Shown here piece after piece: positions 1 through 7,095 of a stretch of DNA of 7,330 nucleotides (position 1 is its first letter; every line of letters begins with the position of its first letter). The position numbers and the translations under genes were made by a program. The stretch lies in assembly GCA_905207385.1 (NCBI GenBank), contig CAJLLH010000054.1:1-7330 (forward strand). Reading direction: 5' to 3'. The DNA is from an uncultured Eubacteriales bacterium (GTDB lineage: Bacteria > Bacillota > Clostridia > Christensenellales > Borkfalkiaceae). The notes beneath the pieces were generated by a model. It ran no database searches and was not told the DNA's origin. It saw nothing but the letters and a program-made list of their open reading frames with translations.

Positions 1-437
1 CCCCCTGCCGTTGATACGAAAAACGGGATGATGTATGCGTAAAACGCGATGGCCGCGGCCGACTGCCCCATAAAGTATATCGCCACGGGGTAAGCGCACA
101 GGCCGCCGAGGATCGCCGTTCCGAACACCTCGCCGACAAGCGTTGCGGCAATGTTTCCGGTTTTTTCATAGACAAGACCGCACAGCAGTGCGCCGAACAT
201 GCTTCCGGGGAAAGCCATGAGACTGCCCAGGCCGAGCAGATTGCGGATAAGCGACGCGGCAAACGCCGCACCCACGCCGTACGCCGGGCCGAGCAGCACC
301 GCGCATATGATGTTCACCATATGCTGAACCGGCGCGCACTTGCTGCCGAACACGGGAAAGGAAAACAGACTTCCCACAACTGCAACGGCGCACAGGATGC
401 TCGCCGTCGCAAGCTTCTTGGTATTGACTTTTTTCAT
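1..437 (-). CDS. thiW: ThiW family ECF transporter S component, 3' end outside the window
   Basis: This encodes the membrane S component (substrate-binding subunit) of an energy-coupling factor transporter of the ThiW family, thought to take up a thiamin precursor or related compound together with a shared EcfA/EcfA'/EcfT module that is not in the window. Reading from the ATG at 437, 145 codons are visible; the family is usually about 160-170 residues, so only a short C-terminal piece is missing. The visible protein is very hydrophobic, with several Gly/Ala-rich membrane segments. The ThiW signature is clear: KCAPVQHMVN near residues 34-43, then a 'LLGPAYGVGAAFAASLIRNL' stretch, then a 'MAFPGSMFGALLCGLVYE' stretch. 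The start is supported by AGGAG at 446-450 (complement), about 8 bases before the ATG. It follows proS on the same strand but has its own promoter. No TPP riboswitch is visible in the leader. Family assignment is firm; the exact substrate is inferred. Confidence 0.9.
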   Translation of the reverse strand, partial: MKKVNTKKLATASILCAVAVVGSLFSFPVFGSKCAPVQHMVNIICAVLLGPAYGVGAAFAASLIRNLLGLGSLMAFPGSMFGALLCGLVYEKTGNIAATLVGEVFGTAILGGLCAYPVAIYFMGQSAAAIAFYAYIIPFFVSTAG

Positions 438-459
438 TTTTATTTCTCCTTCATTTTCA

Positions 460-486
460 TTGGACAGAGCCGAGGCCCTTATCCAA
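460..486 (-). promoter_or_regulatory. stem-loop in the thiW leader
   Basis: On the minus strand the leader reads TTGGA-TAA-GGGC-CTCG-GCTC-TG-TCCAA. The outer 5-bp stem is perfect, the inner 4-bp stem has one G-U pair and closes a CTCG tetraloop, and a small asymmetric internal loop separates them. It lies between the predicted transcription start (about 503) and the ribosome binding site (446-450). No U-run follows on this strand, so it is not an obvious terminator. It could be a small regulatory element or a 5' stabiliser. It does not match the TPP riboswitch consensus. Confidence 0.4.
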
Positions 487-509
487 AGGCTTTCTTTTTA
501 ACGTTATGT

Positions 510-1712
<1,203 letters not shown>

Positions 1713-1754
1713 TTATAAATACAAACTTTTTAAAGTTTAACAATTTCTTTTAAG

Positions 1755-1783
1755 ATTATATCATATCGGCGCGGCGGCGGCAA
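1755..1783 (-). promoter_or_regulatory. proS promoter (TTGCCG-17-TATAAT)
   Basis: On the minus strand a perfect -10 TATAAT (1755-1760) is preceded by a 17-bp GC-rich spacer and a partial -35 TTGCCG (1778-1783). The start would be near 1748, giving a leader of about 45 bases with AAGGAG just before the ATG. An AT-only inverted repeat (AAACTTT-AA-AAAGTTT) lies in the leader. The leader is too short to hold a T-box riboswitch. Confidence 0.65.
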
Positions 1784-1823
1784 ATAATTTGCGCAGAAAA
1801 AAGATTTTACCCTGCAAAAGATT

Positions 1824-1833
1824 TTTCGCGAAA
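1824..1833. repeat. 10-bp palindrome TTTCGCGAAA between divergent promoters
   Basis: A perfect 10-bp palindrome sits between the proS -35 (1778-1783) and the mutase -35 (1852-1857). It could be a regulator site serving either promoter. No known regulator is assigned and a palindrome this short can occur by chance. Confidence 0.3.
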
Positions 1834-1845
1834 TAATTTATTACT

Positions 1846-1859
1846 AAACACTTGTGTTT
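1846..1859. promoter_or_regulatory. inverted repeat AAACAC-TT-GTGTTT over the mutase -35 box
   Basis: Two perfect 6-bp arms separated by TT cover the -35 hexamer (1852-1857) of the rightward promoter. That is the usual place for a repressor operator. It does not match the Rex or CcpA cre consensus that I can recall, so no regulator is named. Confidence 0.4.
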
Positions 1860-1880
1860 GCGCCGCCGAAAATGTATAAT
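1852..1880 (+). promoter_or_regulatory. phosphohexomutase promoter (TTGTGT-17-TATAAT), near-leaderless
   Basis: A perfect -10 TATAAT (1875-1880) stands 17 bp from TTGTGT (1852-1857). Transcription would start about 7 bases after the -10 box, near 1887, while the ATG is at 1891. The leader would be only about 4 bases, and the AAGGG at 1883-1887 would be mostly absent from the mRNA and too close to the ATG to work as a normal ribosome binding site. Confidence 0.7.
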
Positions 1881-1890
1881 GTAAGGGAAT

Positions 1891-3393
1891 ATGAATTACG
1901 CAGCTATTAAAAAACTTAAAAGCGGAACGGACGTACGCGGCGTGGCTTCACCCGTTTTGGGCAGGGCTGTAACCCTGACCGAAGACGCGGTTGAAGTGAT
2001 TGCGCGCGCGTTCGTTACCTGGCTTACTGAAAAGACGGGCAAAAAGAGCGTTAAAATAGCGCTCGGCTACGACAGCAGAATTACGGCGGAAATTCTTAAA
2101 AACGCCTTTGTGCGCGGCGCAACTTGCTGCGGCGCGGACGTTTGCTGTACGGGACTTTCTTCCACCCCCTCCATGTTCATGATTCTGCAGGACAAGAACA
2201 GGGCGCTTGACGGCTCGGTTATGATTACCGCTTCGCACCTGCCTGCCGACAGAAACGGGCTTAAGTTCTTTACGCCCGAAGGCGGACTGGAAGGTTCGGA
2301 CGTGGACGAGATTTTGAACATCGCCGAAAGCGGCACATTCTGCGCGGGCGAAGGCAAGGTTTATGAAGACTACTTCATGGACGAATACAGCGCCCAGCTT
2401 GCAGACCGCGTGCGCGCGGCGTGCGGCAGCGAAAGACCGCTTGAAGGCAGAAAAATCATCGTCGACGCGGGCAACGGCGCAGGCGGATTTTTTACCGAAA
2501 AGGTTTTAAAACCCCTCGGCGCGAACACCGACGGCAGCGTTTTCCTTAACCCCGACGGCATGTTCCCCAACCACGCGCCCAACCCCGAAGACAAGGGCGC
2601 AATGGCGGCGCTTAAAAAAGCCGTGCTTGAAAACCACGCGGACCTGGGCATTATTTTCGATACCGACGTAGACCGCGCGGGCGCCGTTGACGTCAAGGGC
2701 GAAGAGATAAACCGCAACAGGCTGATAGCGCTTATTTCGGCGCGCCTTCTGGAAAAGCGCAAGGGCACTATCGTAACCGACTCTGTAACCAGCGACGGGC
2801 TTACCAGATTTATAGAAGAACGCGGCGGCAAACACCACCGCTACATGCGCGGATACCGCAACGTTATAGACGAATGCAAGAGGCTTAACGACGCGGGCGA
2901 ATATTCGCCGCTCGCCGTGGAAACTTCGGGACACTGCGCGTTCAAAGACAATTACTTTCTGGACGACGGCGCGTACCTCGTTACCGAAATACTTATAATT
3001 CTTGCCGAACAGCTTAAAAAGGGCGAGCGCATCGCTAACCTTATAAGCGGACTTGAAGAGCCCGCCGAAGCGGCTGAAATAAGGCCGACAATCGACGGCG
3101 ACGACTTCCGCGAGTACGGAAAATGCGTGCTTGAAGAGATTGAAAAGGACGCTCCTTCCGTTGAAGGCGCAAGCCTTGCAAACCCCAATTACGAGGGCAT
3201 AAGGATAAACTTTGACAAAGAGCACGGCGACGGCTGGGTACTCATACGAATGAGCCTGCACGAAGCAATAATGCCCATAAACGTTGAAAGCAACTCTGCG
3301 GGCGGATGCAAAAAAATGATTGCCGCACTTTTGAAGATGCTTGAGAAGTTTGAAAGGCTTGACCTTACTCTTTTGAAAAAGTTTGTAGCTTAA
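1891..3393 (+). CDS. alpha-D-phosphohexomutase (phosphoglucomutase/phosphomannomutase family)
   Basis: This is a cytoplasmic enzyme of the alpha-D-phosphohexomutase superfamily, which moves a phosphate between C1 and C6 of a hexose through a phosphoserine intermediate. The 500-residue length and four-domain order fit: SGTDVRG (11-17) at the N terminus, the catalytic loop TASHLP (113-118) with Ser115 as the expected phosphoserine, the Mg-binding loop DTDVDR (257-262), the sugar-binding loop ETSGH (344-348), and a C-terminal phosphate-binding region around RMSLHEAIMPINVES (453-467). The loops differ from textbook TASHNP, DGDGDR and RPSGTEP forms, and the RxSLH...P.N.ES ending matches a subgroup I know from Firmicutes, cyanobacteria and plastids. 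Whether it prefers glucose, mannose or glucosamine phosphate cannot be read from the sequence. The start is fixed by the SGTDVRG motif, since no later start codon precedes it. tkt follows 141 bp downstream on the same strand. Confidence 0.9.
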   Translation: MNYAAIKKLKSGTDVRGVASPVLGRAVTLTEDAVEVIARAFVTWLTEKTGKKSVKIALGYDSRITAEILKNAFVRGATCCGADVCCTGLSSTPSMFMILQDKNRALDGSVMITASHLPADRNGLKFFTPEGGLEGSDVDEILNIAESGTFCAGEGKVYEDYFMDEYSAQLADRVRAACGSERPLEGRKIIVDAGNGAGGFFTEKVLKPLGANTDGSVFLNPDGMFPNHAPNPEDKGAMAALKKAVLENHADLGIIFDTDVDRAGAVDVKGEEINRNRLIALISARLLEKRKGTIVTDSVTSDGLTRFIEERGGKHHRYMRGYRNVIDECKRLNDAGEYSPLAVETSGHCAFKDNYFLDDGAYLVTEILIILAEQLKKGERIANLISGLEEPAEAAEIRPTIDGDDFREYGKCVLEEIEKDAPSVEGASLANPNYEGIRINFDKEHGDGWVLIRMSLHEAIMPINVESNSAGGCKKMIAALLKMLEKFERLDLTLLKKFVA

Positions 3394-3410
3394 GATTTAC
3401 AGACTTTTGA

Positions 3411-3448
3411 TTTCAAGCCCCCTTTAAACTAAGGGACTGAAACCTTTT
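3411..3448 (+). terminator. weak hairpin after the mutase gene, possible terminator
   Basis: Downstream of the mutase stop, TTTCA(A)G pairs with CTGAAA (3437-3442) and, inside it, CCCTT (3420-3424) pairs with AAGGG (3431-3435) around a 6-base loop. The downstream tail is CC followed by four T's, so the U-tract is poor. It may terminate partially or only protect the 3' end. Confidence 0.35.
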
Positions 3449-3534
3449 GTAATTGTGCGAAAACGGCGTAAATAAAGATAACAAATATTGCAAAACTAAT
3501 TTATAAAGATAAAAAAACACAAGGAGATTTTATT

Positions 3535-5547
3535 ATGTCTGTACAGCAGAAAAGCGTAGACACGATAAGAATTATTTCTGCCGAGGCCATTCAGAAAGCA
3601 AATTCGGGCCACCCCGGCATCTGCATAGGCGCCGCGCCTATGGGTTACGAACTTTTCAGCGAATTTTTGAAGTTCAGCTACAAAAACCCCAAGTGGGACA
3701 ACCGCGACAGGTTTGTTCTTTCCGCTGGACACGGCTCCATGCTTTTATACAGTCTGCTCCACCTTTTCGGGTTCGACGTAACCATGGACGACATAAAGAA
3801 TTTCCGCCAGCTCGGCTCAAGAACGCCCGGACACCCCGAATACGGCAAAACTGACGGCGTGGAAACTTCTACCGGTCCTTTGGGTCAGGGCATAGGCAAC
3901 GCCGTGGGCATGGCGCTTGCGGAAGCTCACCTTGCGGCGCGCTTCAATAAGCCCGAATACCCCGTTGTTGACCACTTCACCTACTGCATCTGCGGCGACG
4001 GCTGCCTTGAAGAAGGCATCGGCTACGAAGCCTGCTCGTTTGCGGGCGCGCAGAAACTTGGCAAGCTTATACTGCTGTACGACAGCAACAACATAACCAT
4101 TGAAGGCAAGATTGACTGCACCTTTACCGAAGACGTTCCCACAAGGTTCGCGGCTCAGGGCTGGCAGGTTATACGCGTTGACGACGCAAACAATCTGCTC
4201 ACTTTAAGGGCGGCAATAAAGCGCGCCCAGAGCGACCTTACAAGGCCTTCCATAATAATCTGCAAAACTATAATAGGCTACGGCTCGCCCCTTGCTGATT
4301 CCGCAGACGTGCACGGCGCGCCCATGGGCAACGAAAATCTGCAGAAGATGAAAGAGTTCTTCAACTGGACGGAAGAACCCTTCGCAGTACCCGCAGACGT
4401 CAAAGAACACTGCCTTAAGATTGCCGAAGAAAAACTTAAGGACGAACAGGCGTGGAACGAAATGTTTGCAAAGTACGAGGAAGCTTACCCCGAACTTTGC
4501 GCGCAGTACAAACTTTTCATGCGCGGCATAGAGCCCGACTTCAAGAAGATTGAAGGTCTGTTCGATTTCAGCTCGCCCGAAGCTACCCGCGCAAGCGGCG
4601 GCAAAGTGCTTGCAAAAATTTCGCAGTATATGCCCAACATAATGTCCGGCTCTGCCGACCTCGCTCCCTCCACCAAGACGGAAATTAAAGGCGCGGGATA
4701 TTTCTCGCCCGAAAACAGAGAGGGCAGAAACATTCACTACGGCATACGCGAACACGCCATGGCGGCTATCTGCAACGGCATTCAGCTTCACGGCGGACTT
4801 CAGGCGCTGTGCTCAACTTTCTTCTCGTTCGCCGATTACATGAAGGCGGGCATAAGAATGAGCGCGCTTATGAATATACCCGTAATCTATGTAATGACGC
4901 ACGATTCCATAGGCGTAGGCGAAGACGGACCTACACACCAGCCGATGGAACAGCTTATAGGTCTGCGCTCCATACCCAACCTTAAGGTATTCCGCCCCTG
5001 CGACGGAAGAGAGACCGCGGCGGCTTACGTTTCTGCGCTTACGCAGTCCAGCCCCACCGCCATCGTCCTTACAAGGCAGAATCTGCCCCAGTATCCCGGC
5101 ACGGGTCTTAAGGCTCTGCTCGGCGGCTACGTATTGAGCGACTGCGAAGGCACGCCCGACGTAATACTTATAGGCAGCGGCTCTGAAGTAGAACTTTGCA
5201 TGGGCGCAAAAGATATTCTTGCGGCAAATGGCAAGAAGGTAAGGGTTGTTTCCATGCCCTGCATGGAAGAGTTTGAAAAGCAGACCGCCGAATATAAGGA
5301 AAGCGTTCTGCCCCACGCTGTAAAGGCGCGCGTATGCGTTGAAGCGGCTTCGCACTTTGCGTGGTACCAGTACAGCGGCGACTGCGGCGAAGTTGTGGCT
5401 ATGCACACGTTCGGCGTATCCGGCCCCGCTAAACAGGTATTCGAACACTTCGGCTTCACCAAGGAAAACGTAGCCGAAAAGGCCGAACTTTCCATGCAGA
5501 AAGCCGAAAAGGAAAAAGAAGAATTTGCGGCTCAGCTTAAAAAATAA
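3535..5547 (+). CDS. tkt: transketolase
   Basis: Transketolase is a thiamin-diphosphate enzyme of the non-oxidative pentose phosphate pathway that transfers two-carbon ketol units between sugar phosphates in the cytoplasm. At 670 residues it is full length. The expected E. coli-type residues are visible: His26 in SGHPG, His66 in SAGHGS, His100 in RTPGH, the GDG (154-156) to NN (185-186) cofactor/metal motif, His260 in DVHGAP, Arg352, Ser373-Asp375 in GSADL, catalytic Glu406 in GIREHAM, His456 and Asp464/His468 in EDGPTHQP, and Arg514. Domain order is PP (1 to about 320), Pyr (about 345-510) and C-terminal (about 530-650), with a charged Lys/Glu tail. AAGGAG at 3521-3526 lies 8 bases before the ATG. 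The 141-bp gap before it holds only a weak promoter-like TATAAA (3502-3507), so it may be read partly from the mutase promoter. A strong terminator follows. All catalytic residues are present, so activity is expected. Confidence 0.97.
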   Translation: MSVQQKSVDTIRIISAEAIQKANSGHPGICIGAAPMGYELFSEFLKFSYKNPKWDNRDRFVLSAGHGSMLLYSLLHLFGFDVTMDDIKNFRQLGSRTPGHPEYGKTDGVETSTGPLGQGIGNAVGMALAEAHLAARFNKPEYPVVDHFTYCICGDGCLEEGIGYEACSFAGAQKLGKLILLYDSNNITIEGKIDCTFTEDVPTRFAAQGWQVIRVDDANNLLTLRAAIKRAQSDLTRPSIIICKTIIGYGSPLADSADVHGAPMGNENLQKMKEFFNWTEEPFAVPADVKEHCLKIAEEKLKDEQAWNEMFAKYEEAYPELCAQYKLFMRGIEPDFKKIEGLFDFSSPEATRASGGKVLAKISQYMPNIMSGSADLAPSTKTEIKGAGYFSPENREGRNIHYGIREHAMAAICNGIQLHGGLQALCSTFFSFADYMKAGIRMSALMNIPVIYVMTHDSIGVGEDGPTHQPMEQLIGLRSIPNLKVFRPCDGRETAAAYVSALTQSSPTAIVLTRQNLPQYPGTGLKALLGGYVLSDCEGTPDVILIGSGSEVELCMGAKDILAANGKKVRVVSMPCMEEFEKQTAEYKESVLPHAVKARVCVEAASHFAWYQYSGDCGEVVAMHTFGVSGPAKQVFEHFGFTKENVAEKAELSMQKAEKEKEEFAAQLKK

Positions 5548-5561
5548 ATTATAAGCCTTAC

Positions 5562-5590
5562 GGGCGGGCGCTTGCGCCCGCCCTGTTTTT
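5562..5590 (+). terminator. intrinsic terminator after tkt
   Basis: GGGCGGGCGC (5562-5571) and GCGCCCGCCC (5574-5583) are perfect complements forming a very GC-rich stem with an effective CTTG loop, followed by TG and five T's. It begins 15 bases after the tkt stop and should end that transcript, separating tkt from the downstream membrane genes. Confidence 0.93.
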
Positions 5591-5598
5591 ACCCGTTT

Positions 5599-5627
5599 TT
5601 GACATATAGCGCGGCATTATTTAACAT
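5599..5627 (+). promoter_or_regulatory. promoter of the membrane-protein gene pair (TTGACA-17-TAACAT)
   Basis: A consensus -35 TTGACA (5599-5604) stands 17 bp from TAACAT (5622-5627), a four-of-six -10 match. It begins just after the tkt terminator's T-run. The start would be near 5634, giving a leader of about 50 bases to the ATG at 5683. Confidence 0.6.
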
Positions 5628-5682
5628 AGGGTTTTTAATGCCTCCGCCTTATTTAAACGAAACAATTTAATTGAAAAAAGTT

Positions 5683-6135
5683 ATGGAAAAGAAAGAAGTC
5701 CCCTTATGGGAAGCAATTTTAAGTTACCTGCTGGCGATATTTGCAGTAATAGCAATATTGGCTGCGCTTATTTCACGCGTGGGCACAAAAATCAACAACG
5801 CCAACTATAAAAACTATATCAGAGCATACTGCATGCTAGATTTCAATTCTGTCCTCGGCGGATACGACCAGTATGACTACAATGTTGTATTTGCCTGTTC
5901 AGACGATTCTTACACATTAAGAAATGTTTCCGTGCGGTATGAGCTTCACAGCGACTACGGCGACCTGGACGGCGTGAAAAGCGCCAACATATCTTCAATA
6001 ACGCGCGACAAACCTTACGTCATTTCCGGTTCGGCGTGGCTTTCAGTATCACTCAACCCTGACGACATATTCGACTCTATTTACATCGACGTTGAAATTT
6101 TATCCGTTTCGGGCGTCGCCATTAAAGCAATCTGA
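5683..6135 (+). CDS. hypothetical membrane-anchored protein with a beta-rich domain
   Basis: I do not recognise this 150-residue protein. It has a short charged N terminus (MEKKEV), one strongly hydrophobic helix at about residues 11-30 with no lipobox or clear signal-peptidase site, then about 115 residues rich in alternating Tyr/Val/Ser/Asp that look like beta strands. Two cysteines (50 and 72) lie early in this domain. It is probably a single-pass anchor presenting a small beta-sandwich domain outside the cell; the general pattern is loosely like FxLYD-type domains, which is inference only. The ATG at 5683 is chosen; a TTG at 5671 in the same frame is possible but directly follows an in-frame stop. 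Neither start has a good ribosome binding site. The next gene begins 8 bases after its stop, so the two are almost surely cotranscribed. Base composition is AT-richer than tkt. Confidence 0.75.
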   Translation: MEKKEVPLWEAILSYLLAIFAVIAILAALISRVGTKINNANYKNYIRAYCMLDFNSVLGGYDQYDYNVVFACSDDSYTLRNVSVRYELHSDYGDLDGVKSANISSITRDKPYVISGSAWLSVSLNPDDIFDSIYIDVEILSVSGVAIKAI

Positions 6136-6143
6136 GGCATTTT

Positions 6144-6482
6144 ATGAAGAACTTTCTTTTAAATCCAAACACAATTGCAATAATGTTTTCAATACTTTCT
6201 GTTCTTGAAACGTTCTGCCTATGCCTACTGCACCCTGATTCGGTTTACCTTGAAATCGGCATAGGAGTTATGGCGATTGTCGTTATCATAATTAACAGAT
6301 TTGCTTACCAATTAGCAAAACGCAACAACAGGTGGTATTCGCACTTATACAGAAAAAACAAATTCGAACAAGACAATCAGGACTACGAGCCAAGCAATTT
6401 TGCCATTCTGCGCGTAAAGTTGCCGTGCTATGTTGTTCTTGCTTTACAAAGCATAATGCTGATAATTTACTGCTTAATTTAA
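6144..6482 (+). CDS. hypothetical small integral membrane protein, three helices
   Basis: I do not recognise this 112-residue protein. Hydrophobic segments are at about 11-29, 33-51 and 93-112, with a hydrophilic, basic then acidic loop (52-92) containing Trp64, several Arg/Lys and the DNQDYEP stretch. The basic loop suggests that this part is cytoplasmic, with the N terminus probably inside and the very short C terminus outside. GAGG at 6134-6137 overlaps the TGA stop of the preceding gene and is 6 bases from this ATG, which points to translational linkage of the pair. There is no enzymatic or transport motif that I can name. The stop codon lies within the first copy of a 14-bp direct repeat. 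Confidence 0.75.
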   Translation: MKNFLLNPNTIAIMFSILSVLETFCLCLLHPDSVYLEIGIGVMAIVVIIINRFAYQLAKRNNRWYSHLYRKNKFEQDNQDYEPSNFAILRVKLPCYVVLALQSIMLIIYCLI

Positions 6483-6503
6483 GCACGAATTAATTTAAGC
6501 ACG
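6474..6503. repeat. 14-bp tandem direct repeat TTAATTTAAGCACG
   Basis: TTAATTTAAGCACG occurs at 6474-6487 and again at 6490-6503, a 16-bp period with AA between the copies. The first copy contains the stop codon of the preceding gene. A shorter related word, ATTTAAGCA, recurs at 6526-6534 before the nitroreductase gene. It could be a regulator-binding array or a simple local duplication. Confidence 0.7.
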
Positions 6504-6561
6504 CAGCAAAAGATTTTATTTACTCATTTAAGCAATGACTATTGCAACTACGGAGGAAATT

Positions 6562-7095
6562 ATGAATCTTGAAGAACTTTATTTAAAAAGGCAGTCTACA
6601 CGCAGATATTCGGATAAACCCGTAGCCGACGCCGACCTTGAAAAAATTTGCAGTCTTGGCGCGCTTGCGCCTTCGGCAAAGAATTCTCAGCCGTGGAAAA
6701 TGTTTGCAATAAACGGCGAAAAGGCAAAAAAGTTTGCAGCCTGCGTGCAGATGGCGGGCTCTAACAAGTGGGCATCTTGCTGCCCCGCCTTTATTGCAAT
6801 AGAGCTCAACCGCAGCAAATTTGAAGAAAAGATTGCAGAAAAATTTACTTTTGCAGATTTTTCGGGCAACGATATAGGACTTCTTGCCGCTTACATAACG
6901 CTTGCCGCTGAATACTGCGGACTGCAGACCTGCATTCTCGGCATACGCAAGGAAGAAGAAATTGCCGAATTTTTAGGCGAACCCGAAGGGTCGCGCTTCC
7001 CCCTCGTCATTGCGGTAGGTTACGCCGAGGAAGGCTACGAAATACGACCCAAAGACAGAAAGCCTTCAGACGAGGTATTTAAGCTTATAAAGTAA
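6562..7095 (+). CDS. nitroreductase family FMN-dependent oxidoreductase
   Basis: This is a small cytoplasmic flavoprotein of the nitroreductase superfamily, which uses FMN and usually NAD(P)H to reduce nitro compounds, quinones or other acceptors; the natural substrate is unknown. At 177 residues it is at the short end of the family. The FMN-binding N-terminal motif RQSTRRYSDKPV (10-21), the APSAKNSQPW motif (36-45), the central helix region DIGLLAAYITLAAEYCGLQT (104-123) and the C-terminal RPKDRKPSDEVF (162-173) are all visible. Five cysteines (61, 73, 74, 119, 124) are present, but there is no ferredoxin-type cluster motif. The start at 6562 is chosen because GGAGG at 6552-6556 is 5 bases away. 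An upstream in-frame ATG at 6535 would add nine residues that do not belong to the family pattern and lacks a ribosome binding site. It lies 79 bp after the membrane-protein pair with no terminator seen between. Confidence 0.9.
   Translation: MNLEELYLKRQSTRRYSDKPVADADLEKICSLGALAPSAKNSQPWKMFAINGEKAKKFAACVQMAGSNKWASCCPAFIAIELNRSKFEEKIAEKFTFADFSGNDIGLLAAYITLAAEYCGLQTCILGIRKEEEIAEFLGEPEGSRFPLVIAVGYAEEGYEIRPKDRKPSDEVFKLIK

Noticed and set aside
2506..3261. 251-codon minus-strand open frame inside the mutase gene
   Set aside because: It lies antisense to a gene with clear family motifs, its product looks like no protein family, and it is explained by the codon bias of the real gene.
4204..5448. 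Long minus-strand open frames (195 and 211 codons) inside tkt
   Set aside because: They are antisense shadows of a transketolase whose catalytic residues are all in place; no ribosome sites or family motifs.
5671..5682. TTG start for the first membrane protein gene
   Set aside because: The TTG is simply the first codon after an in-frame stop and has no ribosome binding site; the ATG at 5683 is preferred, though neither is strongly supported.
6535..6561. Upstream ATG for the nitroreductase
   Set aside because: It has no ribosome binding site and adds nine residues before the family's start; GGAGG at 6552-6556 clearly serves the ATG at 6562.
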